This document shows, piece by piece, positions 40,500 through 47,870 of a DNA stretch of 64,000 nt; the stretch's first letter is position 1, and each line of letters opens with the position of its first letter. The notes below the pieces were generated by a model. The model did no database searches, was not told the origin of the DNA, and was given only the letters and a program-made list of their open reading frames with translations. The DNA is taken from NCBI RefSeq assembly GCF_041903755.1, contig NZ_JBBWVE010000014.1:1-64000 (forward strand), in the 5' to 3' direction. The translations under genes and the position numbers were made by a program. This stretch comes from Thiocapsa roseilacustris (GTDB lineage: Bacteria; Pseudomonadota; Gammaproteobacteria; Chromatiales; Chromatiaceae).

Positions 40500-41753
40500 A
40501 TGACAGCCAAGAATGCCTTTTACGCACAATCCGGCGGCGTCACCGCCGTCATCAATGCCTCGGCCTGCGGCGTGATCGAAACCGCGCGGCTGCACTCCGT
40601 GCGGATCGGCAAGGTCTACGCCGGGCGCAACGGCATCATCGGGGCCCTGACCGAGGATCTGATCGACACCGGCCGCGAGTCCGACGAGGCCATTGCCGCG
40701 CTGCGTTACACTCCCTCGGGCGCGTTCGGCTCCTGCCGCTACAAGCTCAAGAGCCTGGAGGCCAACAAGCGCGAGTACGAGCGTCTGATCGAGGTCTTCA
40801 AGGCCCACGAGATCGGCTATTTCTTCTACAACGGCGGCGGCGACTCGGCCGACACCTGCTACAAGATCTCCCAGCTCTCCGAGACCATGGGCTACCCGGT
40901 GCAGGCCGTCCATGTGCCCAAGACGGTCGACAACGATCTGCCGATCACCGACAACTGTCCGGGCTTCGGCTCGGTCGCCAAGTACATCGCCACCTCGACC
41001 CTGGAGGCCTCGTTCGACGTGCGCTCCATGGCCAAGACCTCGACCAAGATTTTCGTGCTCGAGGTGATGGGTCGGCATGCCGGCTGGATCGCCGCGGCGG
41101 GCGGATTGGTCGAAGACCACGGCATCCCGGTCCTGATCCTGTTTCCCGAGATCGAGTTCGACCAGGAGCGCTTCCTCGCCGCGGTCAAGCAGAAGGTCGA
41201 GCAGCACGGCTACTGCACCATCGTGGTCTCCGAGGGCGCGAAATATCCGGACGGCCGTTTCCTCGCCGAGCAGGGCACACGCGATGCCTTCGGCCATGCC
41301 CAACTGGGTGGGGCGGCACCGGTCGTGGCCAACATGATCAAGGATGCCACCGGCTACAAGTTCCATTGGGCGGTCGCCGATTATCTCCAGCGCGCGGCCC
41401 GTCATCTGGCCTCCAAGACCGACGTCGAGCAGGCCTATGCGATGGGGCGGGCGGCGGTCCAATTCGCCCTTGAGGGGCACAACGCCATCATGCCGACGAT
41501 CAAGCGGGTCAGCCAGGACCCCTATCGTTGGGAGGTCGGCGAGGCGCCGCTGTCGGAGGTCGCCAACGTTGAGAAGTTCATGCCGCGTGAATTCATCTCG
41601 GACGACGGTTTCGGAATCACCCCGGTCTGCAAAGAATATCTGATCCCGCTGATCCAGGGCGAGGACTATCCGCCGTTCGAGAAGGGGCTGCCCAAGTACA
41701 TCACGCTCAAGAACGTCGCGGTCGAGAAGCGGCTGCCGGCGTTCGAGATCTGA
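40500..41753 (+). CDS. pfp: Pyrophosphate-dependent 6-phosphofructokinase
   Basis: 417 residues. Reversible fructose 6-phosphate phosphorylation with PPi as donor. FYAQSGGVTAVINAS at the start. Donor-specificity signatures point to PPi: FYNGGGDSADTCYK has Asp where ATP enzymes have the second Gly of GGDGS, and VPKTVDNDLPITD has Lys where ATP enzymes have Gly (PGTIDND). MGRHAGWIAAAGG and the EGAKYP segment complete the substrate site. Such enzymes also act on sedoheptulose bisphosphate in autotrophs and methanotrophs. Own AAGGGGACA ribosome site and a hairpin-T terminator follow. ppa lies downstream. Confidence 0.92.
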   Translation: MTAKNAFYAQSGGVTAVINASACGVIETARLHSVRIGKVYAGRNGIIGALTEDLIDTGRESDEAIAALRYTPSGAFGSCRYKLKSLEANKREYERLIEVFKAHEIGYFFYNGGGDSADTCYKISQLSETMGYPVQAVHVPKTVDNDLPITDNCPGFGSVAKYIATSTLEASFDVRSMAKTSTKIFVLEVMGRHAGWIAAAGGLVEDHGIPVLILFPEIEFDQERFLAAVKQKVEQHGYCTIVVSEGAKYPDGRFLAEQGTRDAFGHAQLGGAAPVVANMIKDATGYKFHWAVADYLQRAARHLASKTDVEQAYAMGRAAVQFALEGHNAIMPTIKRVSQDPYRWEVGEAPLSEVANVEKFMPREFISDDGFGITPVCKEYLIPLIQGEDYPPFEKGLPKYITLKNVAVEKRLPAFEI

Positions 41754-41767
41754 GGGGGCTCGGGGGG

Positions 41768-41792
41768 AGGCGGCCGCCGGCCGCCTGCTTTT
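41768..41792 (+). terminator. Likely rho-independent terminator of pfp
   Basis: 8-bp stem AGGCGGCC/GGCCGCCT with GCC loop, then GCTTTT, 14 bases after the pfp stop. Short T-run but strong stem. Confidence 0.75.
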
Positions 41793-41806
41793 GACTTCTC
41801 GTCTTT

Positions 41807-41994
41807 AGCTATCAGCTATCAGCTATCAGCTATCAGCTATCAGCTATCAGCTATCAGCTATCAGCTATCAGCTATCAGCTATCAGCTATCAGCTATCAGC
41901 TATCAGCTATCAGCTATCAGCTATCAGCTTCCGGCCTCCGGCATCCAGGCTTGAGGCTGACGGCTGACGGCTGACGGCTGACGGCTGACGGCTG
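41807..41994. repeat. Heptamer arrays: (AGCTATC)x17 then (GGCTGAC)x5
   Basis: 41807-41925 is 17 exact tandem AGCTATC units; 41955-41989 is five GGCTGAC units plus a partial; between them a degenerate stretch (CTTCCGGCCTCCGGC). The two units differ at a few positions and may be related. Same heptamers at 57548-57694. No spacers, so not CRISPR. Gap pfp-ppa. Confidence 0.95.
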
Positions 41995-42195
41995 GATCCG
42001 CTTGGCGATCGAATGCCGCGTCGATCTCGGGCGCGACGCCGGACGCGGCTCAGTCCGCGGACGATCATTGGGATTTCCCGGCACGGGATGGGCTACAATC
42101 GGGCGGAATCGACCTGACCCCGCCAACGCGACCGGCCGTGCATCGGCGATTCGGTTGTGTCCCGGCGATTCCATCCGAACCACGGAGGCTGACCC

Positions 42196-42744
42196 ATGGA
42201 TCCGAAGCGCGTCCCACGCGGCGACAATATCCCGAGCGAAATCAACGTCATAATCGAGATACCCTCGCACGCCGAGCCGGTGAAGTACGAGATGGACAAG
42301 GCGACCGGCGCTATGTTCGTCGATCGTTTCATGTCCACGGCGATGCACTATCCCTGCAACTATGGGTATGTGCCGAACACCTTGTCAGCGGATGGCGATC
42401 CGGTCGACGTGATCGTGGTCACACCTTATCCCCTGATCTCGGGGTCCGTCATCAAGTGCCGCCCGATTGGCGTGCTCAAGATGACCGACGAATCCGGGGA
42501 CGATGCCAAGATCCTGGCACTCCCGATCGACAAGCTCTTCAAGGGTTACCGCGAGATCGAGAGTTTCCGCGACATGCCGGCCCATCTGCTCGATCAGATC
42601 TCTCACTTCTTTGAACATTACAAAGATTTGGATGAAGGCAAGTGGGTCCGCGTCTTGGGCTGGGGCGGCCGCGAAGACGCGCGCGAAGAGATCATGAACA
42701 GTGTGAAGATGTTTGAGGAAGCACCGGAGAAGCCGGCCTTCTGA
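42196..42744 (+). CDS. ppa: Soluble inorganic pyrophosphatase (family I)
   Basis: 182 residues. Family I signature GYVPNTLSADGDPVDVIVV with the three catalytic Asp, plus EINVIIEIPSHAEPVKYEMD, SGDDAKILALP and FFEHYKDLDEGKWVRV. Hydrolyses PPi to phosphate. CGGAGG seven bases before ATG. It would compete for PPi with the PPi-phosphofructokinase encoded upstream. Confidence 0.96.
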   Translation: MDPKRVPRGDNIPSEINVIIEIPSHAEPVKYEMDKATGAMFVDRFMSTAMHYPCNYGYVPNTLSADGDPVDVIVVTPYPLISGSVIKCRPIGVLKMTDESGDDAKILALPIDKLFKGYREIESFRDMPAHLLDQISHFFEHYKDLDEGKWVRVLGWGGREDAREEIMNSVKMFEEAPEKPAF

Positions 42745-42754
42745 TGCGTCCGTC

Positions 42755-42777
42755 GCTCGCCCTTCCTCGGGGCGAGC
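42755..42777 (+). terminator. Hairpin after ppa
   Basis: GCTCGCCC/GGGCGAGC 8-bp stem with a 7-base loop, 10 bases after the ppa stop. No T-run; may stabilise the 3' end or terminate weakly. Confidence 0.5.
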
Positions 42778-42880
42778 GCCCTATACGGCGTCTCGGTCGG
42801 GCTATTCGCCGAGATCCTTGTCGTTCTCCCCTGTTGGTGTCCTTGCCGGCCCCTTAGACCCTCCACTTCGCGGATCGCAG

Positions 42881-43414
42881 ATGCCGTTCACACATTTCGA
42901 CGAGAAGGGTGCGGCCCGTATGGTGGATGTGGGGGATAAGGCCGTCACCAAACGCCGGGCCGTCGCAGAGGGGAGCATCCGGATGGAGCCGTCCACGCTC
43001 GACCTGGTCCTCAGCGGCGAGCACCGTAAGGGCGATGTGCTTGGGGTTGCGCGGATCGCAGGGATCATGGGCGCCAAACGCACCGCCGATCTAGTGCCCT
43101 TGTGTCATCCGTTGAGTCTGACCCGGGTCGCCGTCGAGCTGGAGCCGCGTGCCGAGTCCTCGGCCGTCTATTGTTCGGCTACGGTCGAGACTAGTGGCCC
43201 CACCGGGGTCGAAATGGAGGCGCTCTGCGCGGTGCAGATCAGTCTCTTGACCATCTACGACATGTGCAAGGCGGTGGATCGGGGCATGAGTATCGAAGGT
43301 GTACGCGTGCTTGAGAAGGATGGAGGGCAATCCGGCCGTTGGGTCCGGGGCGTTGCGTCTCCCGGCGACTGCGATCCGGATTCGGACGACCCCGTTACAG
43401 GCGATCCCGCTTGA
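42881..43414 (+). CDS. moaC: Cyclic pyranopterin monophosphate synthase
   Basis: 177 residues from ATG 42881 (THFDEKGAARMVDVGDKAVT). Second step of molybdenum-cofactor synthesis after MoaA. Catalytic features: GIMGAKRTADLVPLCHPLSL, TGVEMEALCAVQISLLTIYD, and the C-terminal VLEKDGGQSGRW with the conserved Lys. The last ~20 residues are acidic and not conserved. Other moa genes are not nearby. Confidence 0.96.
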   Translation: MPFTHFDEKGAARMVDVGDKAVTKRRAVAEGSIRMEPSTLDLVLSGEHRKGDVLGVARIAGIMGAKRTADLVPLCHPLSLTRVAVELEPRAESSAVYCSATVETSGPTGVEMEALCAVQISLLTIYDMCKAVDRGMSIEGVRVLEKDGGQSGRWVRGVASPGDCDPDSDDPVTGDPA

Positions 43415-43440
43415 GGTGACTCGGATGAGCGCCGCGCATC

Positions 43441-43938
43441 ATGGAAAAAGCAATGACTCAATTCGTGGAGTGGTCAGCCGCGCTCAGCGTCGGCATCGAC
43501 GAGATCGACGCACAGCACCAAGCCCTGATCGACTTGATCAACGAGCTGCAGGATGCGGTCGTCGCGGGTATCGAACGCGAGCGGCAGCTTGAGGTTCTCG
43601 GCAGGCTCGCCGAATACACCAAGATCCATTTCGCCGTCGAGGAGAGCCTGATGCGCATCTTCGGCTATCCGGATTACGAGCGCCACAAGACACAGCACGA
43701 AGGGCTGATCCGCAGCATGCTGGATCTGCAGCGTCGCCTCGACGTCGATCGGACGCCGCTCGACGAGGGCCTGATGCGGCATCTCAAGCATTGGCTGCTC
43801 GATCATATCCTGCACAGCGATCAGGATTACAGTCGATTCTTTCTCGCCGCAGGCGCCTTGTCGCGCCACCAAAAGCCGTCTTGGGCGACCCGGATGTGGG
43901 ATCACCTGCACTTTTGCGGCTCCAAGTGTTGGAGTTAA
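43441..43938 (+). CDS. Bacteriohemerythrin
   Basis: 165 residues. Hemerythrin di-iron oxygen-binding domain: WSAALSVGIDEIDAQHQALI, HFAVEESLMRIFGYPDY, HKTQHEGL, and HWLLDHILHSDQDYSRFF give the seven His/Glu/Asp ligands. A ~30-residue tail with two Cys (HFCGSKCWS) follows. Likely oxygen storage or sensing in a microaerophilic phototroph. The TAA stop is the tip of a T87 left end (TTAAACCGCATCCAGCC, 43935-43951) without a right arm, directly before engB. Confidence 0.93.
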   Translation: MEKAMTQFVEWSAALSVGIDEIDAQHQALIDLINELQDAVVAGIERERQLEVLGRLAEYTKIHFAVEESLMRIFGYPDYERHKTQHEGLIRSMLDLQRRLDVDRTPLDEGLMRHLKHWLLDHILHSDQDYSRFFLAAGALSRHQKPSWATRMWDHLHFCGSKCWS

Positions 43939-43961
43939 ACCGCATCCAGCCCCAGCTTACG

Positions 43962-44597
43962 ATGAATCCATTCTACCAACGCGCCCATTTTCTGACGGCT
44001 GCCGCTCGGGTTGAGCAATGTCCCGCGGACGAGGGGCGCGAGGTTGCCTTTGCGGGGCGGTCGAATGCCGGGAAGTCCAGTGCGATCAATGCACTTTGCC
44101 ATCAGAACGCGCTCGCCCGCACGAGCAAGACACCCGGACGGACGCAGCAGCTCATCTTTTTCGAGCTCGACGAGGCGCGGCGCTTGGTCGATCTCCCCGG
44201 TTACGGATATGCCAAGGTTCCGGATACGGTCAAGCGCGACTGGCAGCAGCACATGGCAGCCTATCTCGAGCAGCGTCGCTCGCTCGGCGGTCTCGTCGTC
44301 GTTATGGATATCCGCCACCCGCTCGCCGAGTTCGACCGCCAGATGCTCCATTGGGGTGGGCGAGCCGACCTGCCGATGCTCGTGTTGCTTACCAAGGCGG
44401 ACAAGCTCAAGGCCGGGGCGGCCCGCGCAACTCAGCATGCGGTCGAGCAGGCCGTCTCGGGTATGGTGGGGGAGGTCGAGGTGATGCTGTTCTCGGCCCT
44501 AAAGCGACAAGGTGTGGACCCCGTTCAGCGGTTGCTCGACCTCTGGCTGGAGGTGGGCAACGCGATGACACCAGTCGGGCCTCCGGATCTCGACTGA
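43962..44597 (+). CDS. engB: Ribosome biogenesis GTPase EngB (YihA/YsxC)
   Basis: 211 residues from ATG 43962. G1 AFAGRSNAGKSSAIN, G2 TSKTPGRTQ, G3 LVDLPGYGYAKV, G4 LTKADKL and G5 FSALKRQG. Essential GTPase in late 50S assembly. The start lies 23 bases after the bacteriohemerythrin stop, next to a T87 half element. Confidence 0.96.
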   Translation: MNPFYQRAHFLTAAARVEQCPADEGREVAFAGRSNAGKSSAINALCHQNALARTSKTPGRTQQLIFFELDEARRLVDLPGYGYAKVPDTVKRDWQQHMAAYLEQRRSLGGLVVVMDIRHPLAEFDRQMLHWGGRADLPMLVLLTKADKLKAGAARATQHAVEQAVSGMVGEVEVMLFSALKRQGVDPVQRLLDLWLEVGNAMTPVGPPDLD

Positions 44598-44677
44598 ATG
44601 CGGGCCGTCCGGGGGCGGGCCGAGGGCGCCGGTCGGATCGAGCCGGCGCCCCGTCAGCCCGCGTCGGCGTCCCTCGA

Positions 44678-45559
44678 TCAGTTACCCATGCCCTGCCGAG
44701 GCAGACCTTGGTCGTAACCGGGTGCACCGTAACCGGGCATCATGGGCGGATGACCCATACCGCCACCCTGCTTGCCCGGATAGGGCATGCCTCCGGGATA
44801 CCCGCCTTGGGGGCCGTAACCGTATCCTTGGCCTTGGGGCTCATAATAGCCGCCGTAAGGCGGCATGCGCGGCATTTCGGGCATCGGGGGAGGGCTTCCG
44901 AACAGGGCGCGGGCCGCCTCGATTTGTTCTTCGCTCATCGCCTCGACCGTCTTGCGATAGGTCTCGAATTGCTCCTCCATCTCTTTGCGGCGTTGCTCGG
45001 CCTCCGCCCAGGGCGGCGTCTCGGGCATCTCGATCCCGCGTTCCTCCGCGTCGGCGCGCATTTGCTGCCAATGGGCGTCGCGCATGGCGCGGCGCTCTTC
45101 GGGGGTCATGGAGCGCATCTGCTCACGCATCGCCCGTCGTTGCTCGCGCATCGCCTCCATGTCTTCGGGCGACATGCCGCGACCCTCGGGCATGGCCGGC
45201 GGCTCAGGCATCGGCGGCCGCTCGCTCGACTCCCACGGCGGTGTTTCGGGGAGCGCCAGGCCGATCTCGGCGGCACGCGCGCGCAGTTCTTCGTAGCGTT
45301 TTTCCCGTTCGGCCGTCATGGCGGCCCGGCGCTCTTCGGCCTTGGCTCGAGCCGCCTCGGCCGGTGTCGGTGCATCCGTCGAGGCATTGGCAGGCGCACT
45401 GGTCGGCGCATCTGCCGGAGCCGATGCCGCTTCGTTTGTCGGCTCGACCGGCGTTGGGTTCGCGTCCGGCGCCTGCGGATCGGCGAAGGCGCCTTGGCCG
45501 ATGACGAGCGCCAGCGTTGCCGCCGAGACGAGCGGAATCATGCGAGACGTGTCGGGCAT
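44678..45559 (-). CDS. Secreted Met/Glu/Gly/Tyr-rich low-complexity protein
   Basis: 293 residues, unrecognised. Signal peptide ending near GAFA-DPQ. Residues ~28-70 are Ala/Pro/Thr/Ser-rich; ~70-235 are highly charged helix with many Met/Arg/Glu (MSPEDMEAMREQRRAMREQM) and a twice-repeated LPETPPW/MPETPPW motif preceded by ARAAEIGLA or ADAEERGIE, about 65 residues apart; ~235-293 is Pro/Gly/Tyr/Met-rich (GGYYEPQGQGYGYGPQGG, PPMMPGYGAPGYD). The tail resembles structural Gly/Tyr proteins such as sulfur-globule proteins only in composition. GAGGAGT ribosome site. Solitary gene; envelope location likely. Confidence 0.7.
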   Translation of the reverse strand: MPDTSRMIPLVSAATLALVIGQGAFADPQAPDANPTPVEPTNEAASAPADAPTSAPANASTDAPTPAEAARAKAEERRAAMTAEREKRYEELRARAAEIGLALPETPPWESSERPPMPEPPAMPEGRGMSPEDMEAMREQRRAMREQMRSMTPEERRAMRDAHWQQMRADAEERGIEMPETPPWAEAEQRRKEMEEQFETYRKTVEAMSEEQIEAARALFGSPPPMPEMPRMPPYGGYYEPQGQGYGYGPQGGYPGGMPYPGKQGGGMGHPPMMPGYGAPGYDQGLPRQGMGN

Positions 45560-45940
45560 GGAGGTACTCCTCGATGTGGTGGTCGTCAGTGAAGTTCGGC
45601 GGATCCGTCGCCTTCGGCGCGGTGTTGCTTGACCGGGCAGGCGTGGCCGAGCCCATCTCCGTGATCCTGCACCGGTTGCCGCCGTGGCCGTCGGGAATCA
45701 ACATCCTTTGTGCTTTATCAGGGCAGGTCGATGCCCCGAGACGAACGTCGACAGCACCTCCGAGCTTAACCGATCCGTGACCCCGAGGGACACCCCCTTT
45801 CGGACGGTGATCGAGCTGAACGGCAGTCGTCTTCGGCCGTGCAGCGCCGCCATGCGCCGACCCACGCCATCCACCTCCTCCCCGGGTTAGGATGGGGCCG
45901 CGTAGGTTACGATAGCCCGAAATCGACGCGAGGAGCATGT
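45560..45940. other. Divergent intergenic region without a gene
   Basis: About 380 bp between the secreted low-complexity protein and the phosphohexomutase. No convincing reading frame, RNA or repeat; it must hold both promoters. Confidence 0.5.
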
Positions 45941-47428
45941 ATGCAGATCGGCGACTTGATGACCATGAGCGGGGTGGCGTTCGGAACCAGCGGTGCACGC
46001 GGGTTGGCGCAGGCGATGACCGATCGGGTGTGCTATGCCTACACGGCGGGCTTTCTCGGCTATCTTCGCGCGAGCGGCGGGCTCGCGGCGGATGCTCAGG
46101 TCGGCTTGGGTGGCGATCTGAGACCTAGCACAAGCAGGATCCTCATCGCCTGCGCCCGGGCGGTGCTGGATCTCGGCTGCCGACCCCGCTATCTGGGGCG
46201 TATCCCGAGTCCGGCCGTTGCCGCCTGGGGACTGGCGCGCGGTGCTCCGAGCCTAATGGTGACCGGCAGCCACATCCCGGACGACCGCAACGGCATCAAG
46301 TTCAATCTGCCGACGGGCGAGATCCTCAAGCGCGACGAGGAGGGTATCCGCGCGCAACCGCTCGAGGTTGCCGAGACGCTCTTCGACGCGGCCGGCACCT
46401 TTGTCGAAGATCAGTCCGCCGCGCTTCCGAAAGAGGATCCCGTCGCCTATCGCGACTATCTCGATCGCTATCTGGATTTCTTCCCGTCGCGTTGCCTGGG
46501 CGGTCTGCATGTCGGTGTCTACGAGCATTCCAGCGTCGCTCGGGGCGCCTATGTCGATGTGCTGGAAGGGCTCGGCGCACGCGTGACGCGCCTGGGATTC
46601 TCGGAGGTCTTTGTCCCCGTCGATACCGAAGCGATTCGCCCGGAGGATGTTGCGCTCGCGCACGATTGGGCCGCGACGGGGCGTTTCGACGCCCTGGTTT
46701 CCGCCGACGGGGACGGCGACCGTCCGCTGGTCGGCGACGAGACGGGAGACTGGTTGCGCGGGGACATCGCCGGGATCTTGTGCGCGCGCCAACTCGGCGC
46801 CCGCGGGGTGGTGACGCCCGTGAGCAGCAACACGGCGGTCGAGCGATCCGGTTGCTTCGAGACGGTGCTGCGCACCCGGATCGGATCGCCCTTCGTTATC
46901 GAAGGGATGCAGAACCTCATCGACCGAGGCATGGACCGCGTGGTCGGCTACGAGGCGAACGGCGGCTTCCTGATCGCCACCGACATCGAGCAGGACGGCC
47001 GAATCCTGCCGGCCTTGCCGACCCGCGATGCGGTCTTGGTCGCGATCGCCATCCTGCGCGCCGCAGTCGAGCAGGGAAAACCCGTGTCTGCCCTGTCCGC
47101 CGATCTCCCGCGTCGCTTCACGTGGAGCGATCGTCTGAAGGATTTCCCGACCGAGATCGCTCGGGAGCGTCTTGCCGAGATCCATCGCGGCGATCCCGCC
47201 CGAGACAAGGCCGCCGCACAGGCCATCTTCGGCGCCGCATTCGGTTCGGTCGCCGATCTGGATGTCACCGATGGCCTGAGGATTACCTTCGTAAGCGGCG
47301 AGATCGCGCACCTGCGCCCGTCGGGCAACGCGCCCGAGCTGCGCGCCTATACCGAGGCCGACAGTCCGGAGCGCGCGGAGGAGATGAATCGGATCTGCAT
47401 GGAGATCCTCTCGCGCTGGCGTGCTTAA
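45941..47428 (+). CDS. Phosphohexomutase (phosphoglucomutase/phosphomannomutase family)
   Basis: 495 residues from ATG 45941 (GCGAGGAG upstream). Alpha-D-phosphohexomutase with all four sites: the active Ser in LMVTGSHIPDDRNGIKFN, Mg loop SADGDGDRPLV, sugar-specificity loop GYEANGGFL and phosphate-binding LRPSGNAPELRAY. The EANGG loop (EANGG rather than SGEMSGH) and unusual Mg-loop end leave the sugar open: mannose, glucose or glucosamine phosphate. The TAA stop is a T87 tip. Confidence 0.88.
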   Translation: MQIGDLMTMSGVAFGTSGARGLAQAMTDRVCYAYTAGFLGYLRASGGLAADAQVGLGGDLRPSTSRILIACARAVLDLGCRPRYLGRIPSPAVAAWGLARGAPSLMVTGSHIPDDRNGIKFNLPTGEILKRDEEGIRAQPLEVAETLFDAAGTFVEDQSAALPKEDPVAYRDYLDRYLDFFPSRCLGGLHVGVYEHSSVARGAYVDVLEGLGARVTRLGFSEVFVPVDTEAIRPEDVALAHDWAATGRFDALVSADGDGDRPLVGDETGDWLRGDIAGILCARQLGARGVVTPVSSNTAVERSGCFETVLRTRIGSPFVIEGMQNLIDRGMDRVVGYEANGGFLIATDIEQDGRILPALPTRDAVLVAIAILRAAVEQGKPVSALSADLPRRFTWSDRLKDFPTEIARERLAEIHRGDPARDKAAAQAIFGAAFGSVADLDVTDGLRITFVSGEIAHLRPSGNAPELRAYTEADSPERAEEMNRICMEILSRWRA

Positions 47429-47511
47429 ACCGCGTTCGGCATGGCCCGCGCTCGTCGGCGGGTCGGTGCGGCCTCGCAGCAGCCCACAGCCGTCGGCGCG
47501 ACGCGGTTTAA
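47425..47511. repeat. T87 repeat carrying the phosphohexomutase stop codon
   Basis: TTAAACCGCGTTCGGCATGG ... GGCGCGACGCGGTTTAA, 87 bp. Bases 47426-47428 are the TAA of the upstream gene. Internal sequence unlike A or B types. Confidence 0.85.
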
Positions 47512-47547
47512 GGAATTTTGGAAATGATTCAAGAACAGCCGATAGCC

Positions 47548-47716
47548 GTAGGATGGGTAGAGCACAGCGAAACCCATCCTCCACGCGCCAACGCCCCGCT
47601 TGCGGCACCGACAGACCACAGCGAAATCCATTCTGTCCGCGCCAAGGTCATCCGATCGAAACCCGGAAGCGCGGCGCTTTGGAGGATGGGTTTCACTATC
47701 GCTCTACCCATCCTAC
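47548..47716. repeat. ~169-bp element with 36-bp inverted ends
   Basis: Left arm GTAGGATGGGTAGAGC...AAACCCATCCTCCA (47548-47583), right arm its near-perfect complement (47680-47716). The inside carries a weaker copy (ACAGCGAAATCCATTCTGTC). A fragment GTAGGGTGGCAAAAGCGAAA at 16148 is related. Non-coding, between two T87 copies. Confidence 0.85.
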
Positions 47717-47771
47717 GCGTGAATCAAGGTGTTCACCTTGCTTCTGCATCGTCTCTTAGATTTTCCTTTTC

Positions 47772-47870
47772 TTAAACCGCGTCAGGGATAAGGCCTTTGG
47801 TGGCCTCAAGGGTGCCGTTTTCAGGCCGAGATTGATGTAGACCGTCGGACGCGGTTTAAGCGCGGTTTAA
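47772..47870. repeat. T87 repeat with duplicated tip holding the ptsI stop codon
   Basis: TTAAACCGCGTCAGGGATAA ... TCGGACGCGGTTTAA (47772-47859), followed by GCGCGGTTTAA, an 11-bp repeat of the right tip. The ptsI TAA (47869-47867, minus strand) lies in the duplicated tip. Confidence 0.85.

Noticed and set aside
40260..41480. 406-residue minus-strand frame opposite pfp
   Set aside because: Antisense shadow; composition (Leu/Gly/Asp/Val-rich without motifs) is typical of reverse reading of a GC-rich gene.
41807..41994. Possible CRISPR array
   Set aside because: Seven-base units are contiguous with no spacers, and no cas gene is nearby.
45200..45260. LPETP as a sortase signal in the secreted low-complexity protein
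   Set aside because: The motif is internal, repeated, followed by PW instead of G and lacks a C-terminal membrane anchor; the organism is Gram-negative.
46253..47608. 451-residue minus-strand frame opposite the phosphohexomutase
   Set aside because: Shadow of a gene with all four catalytic loops, and it runs through a T87 repeat.
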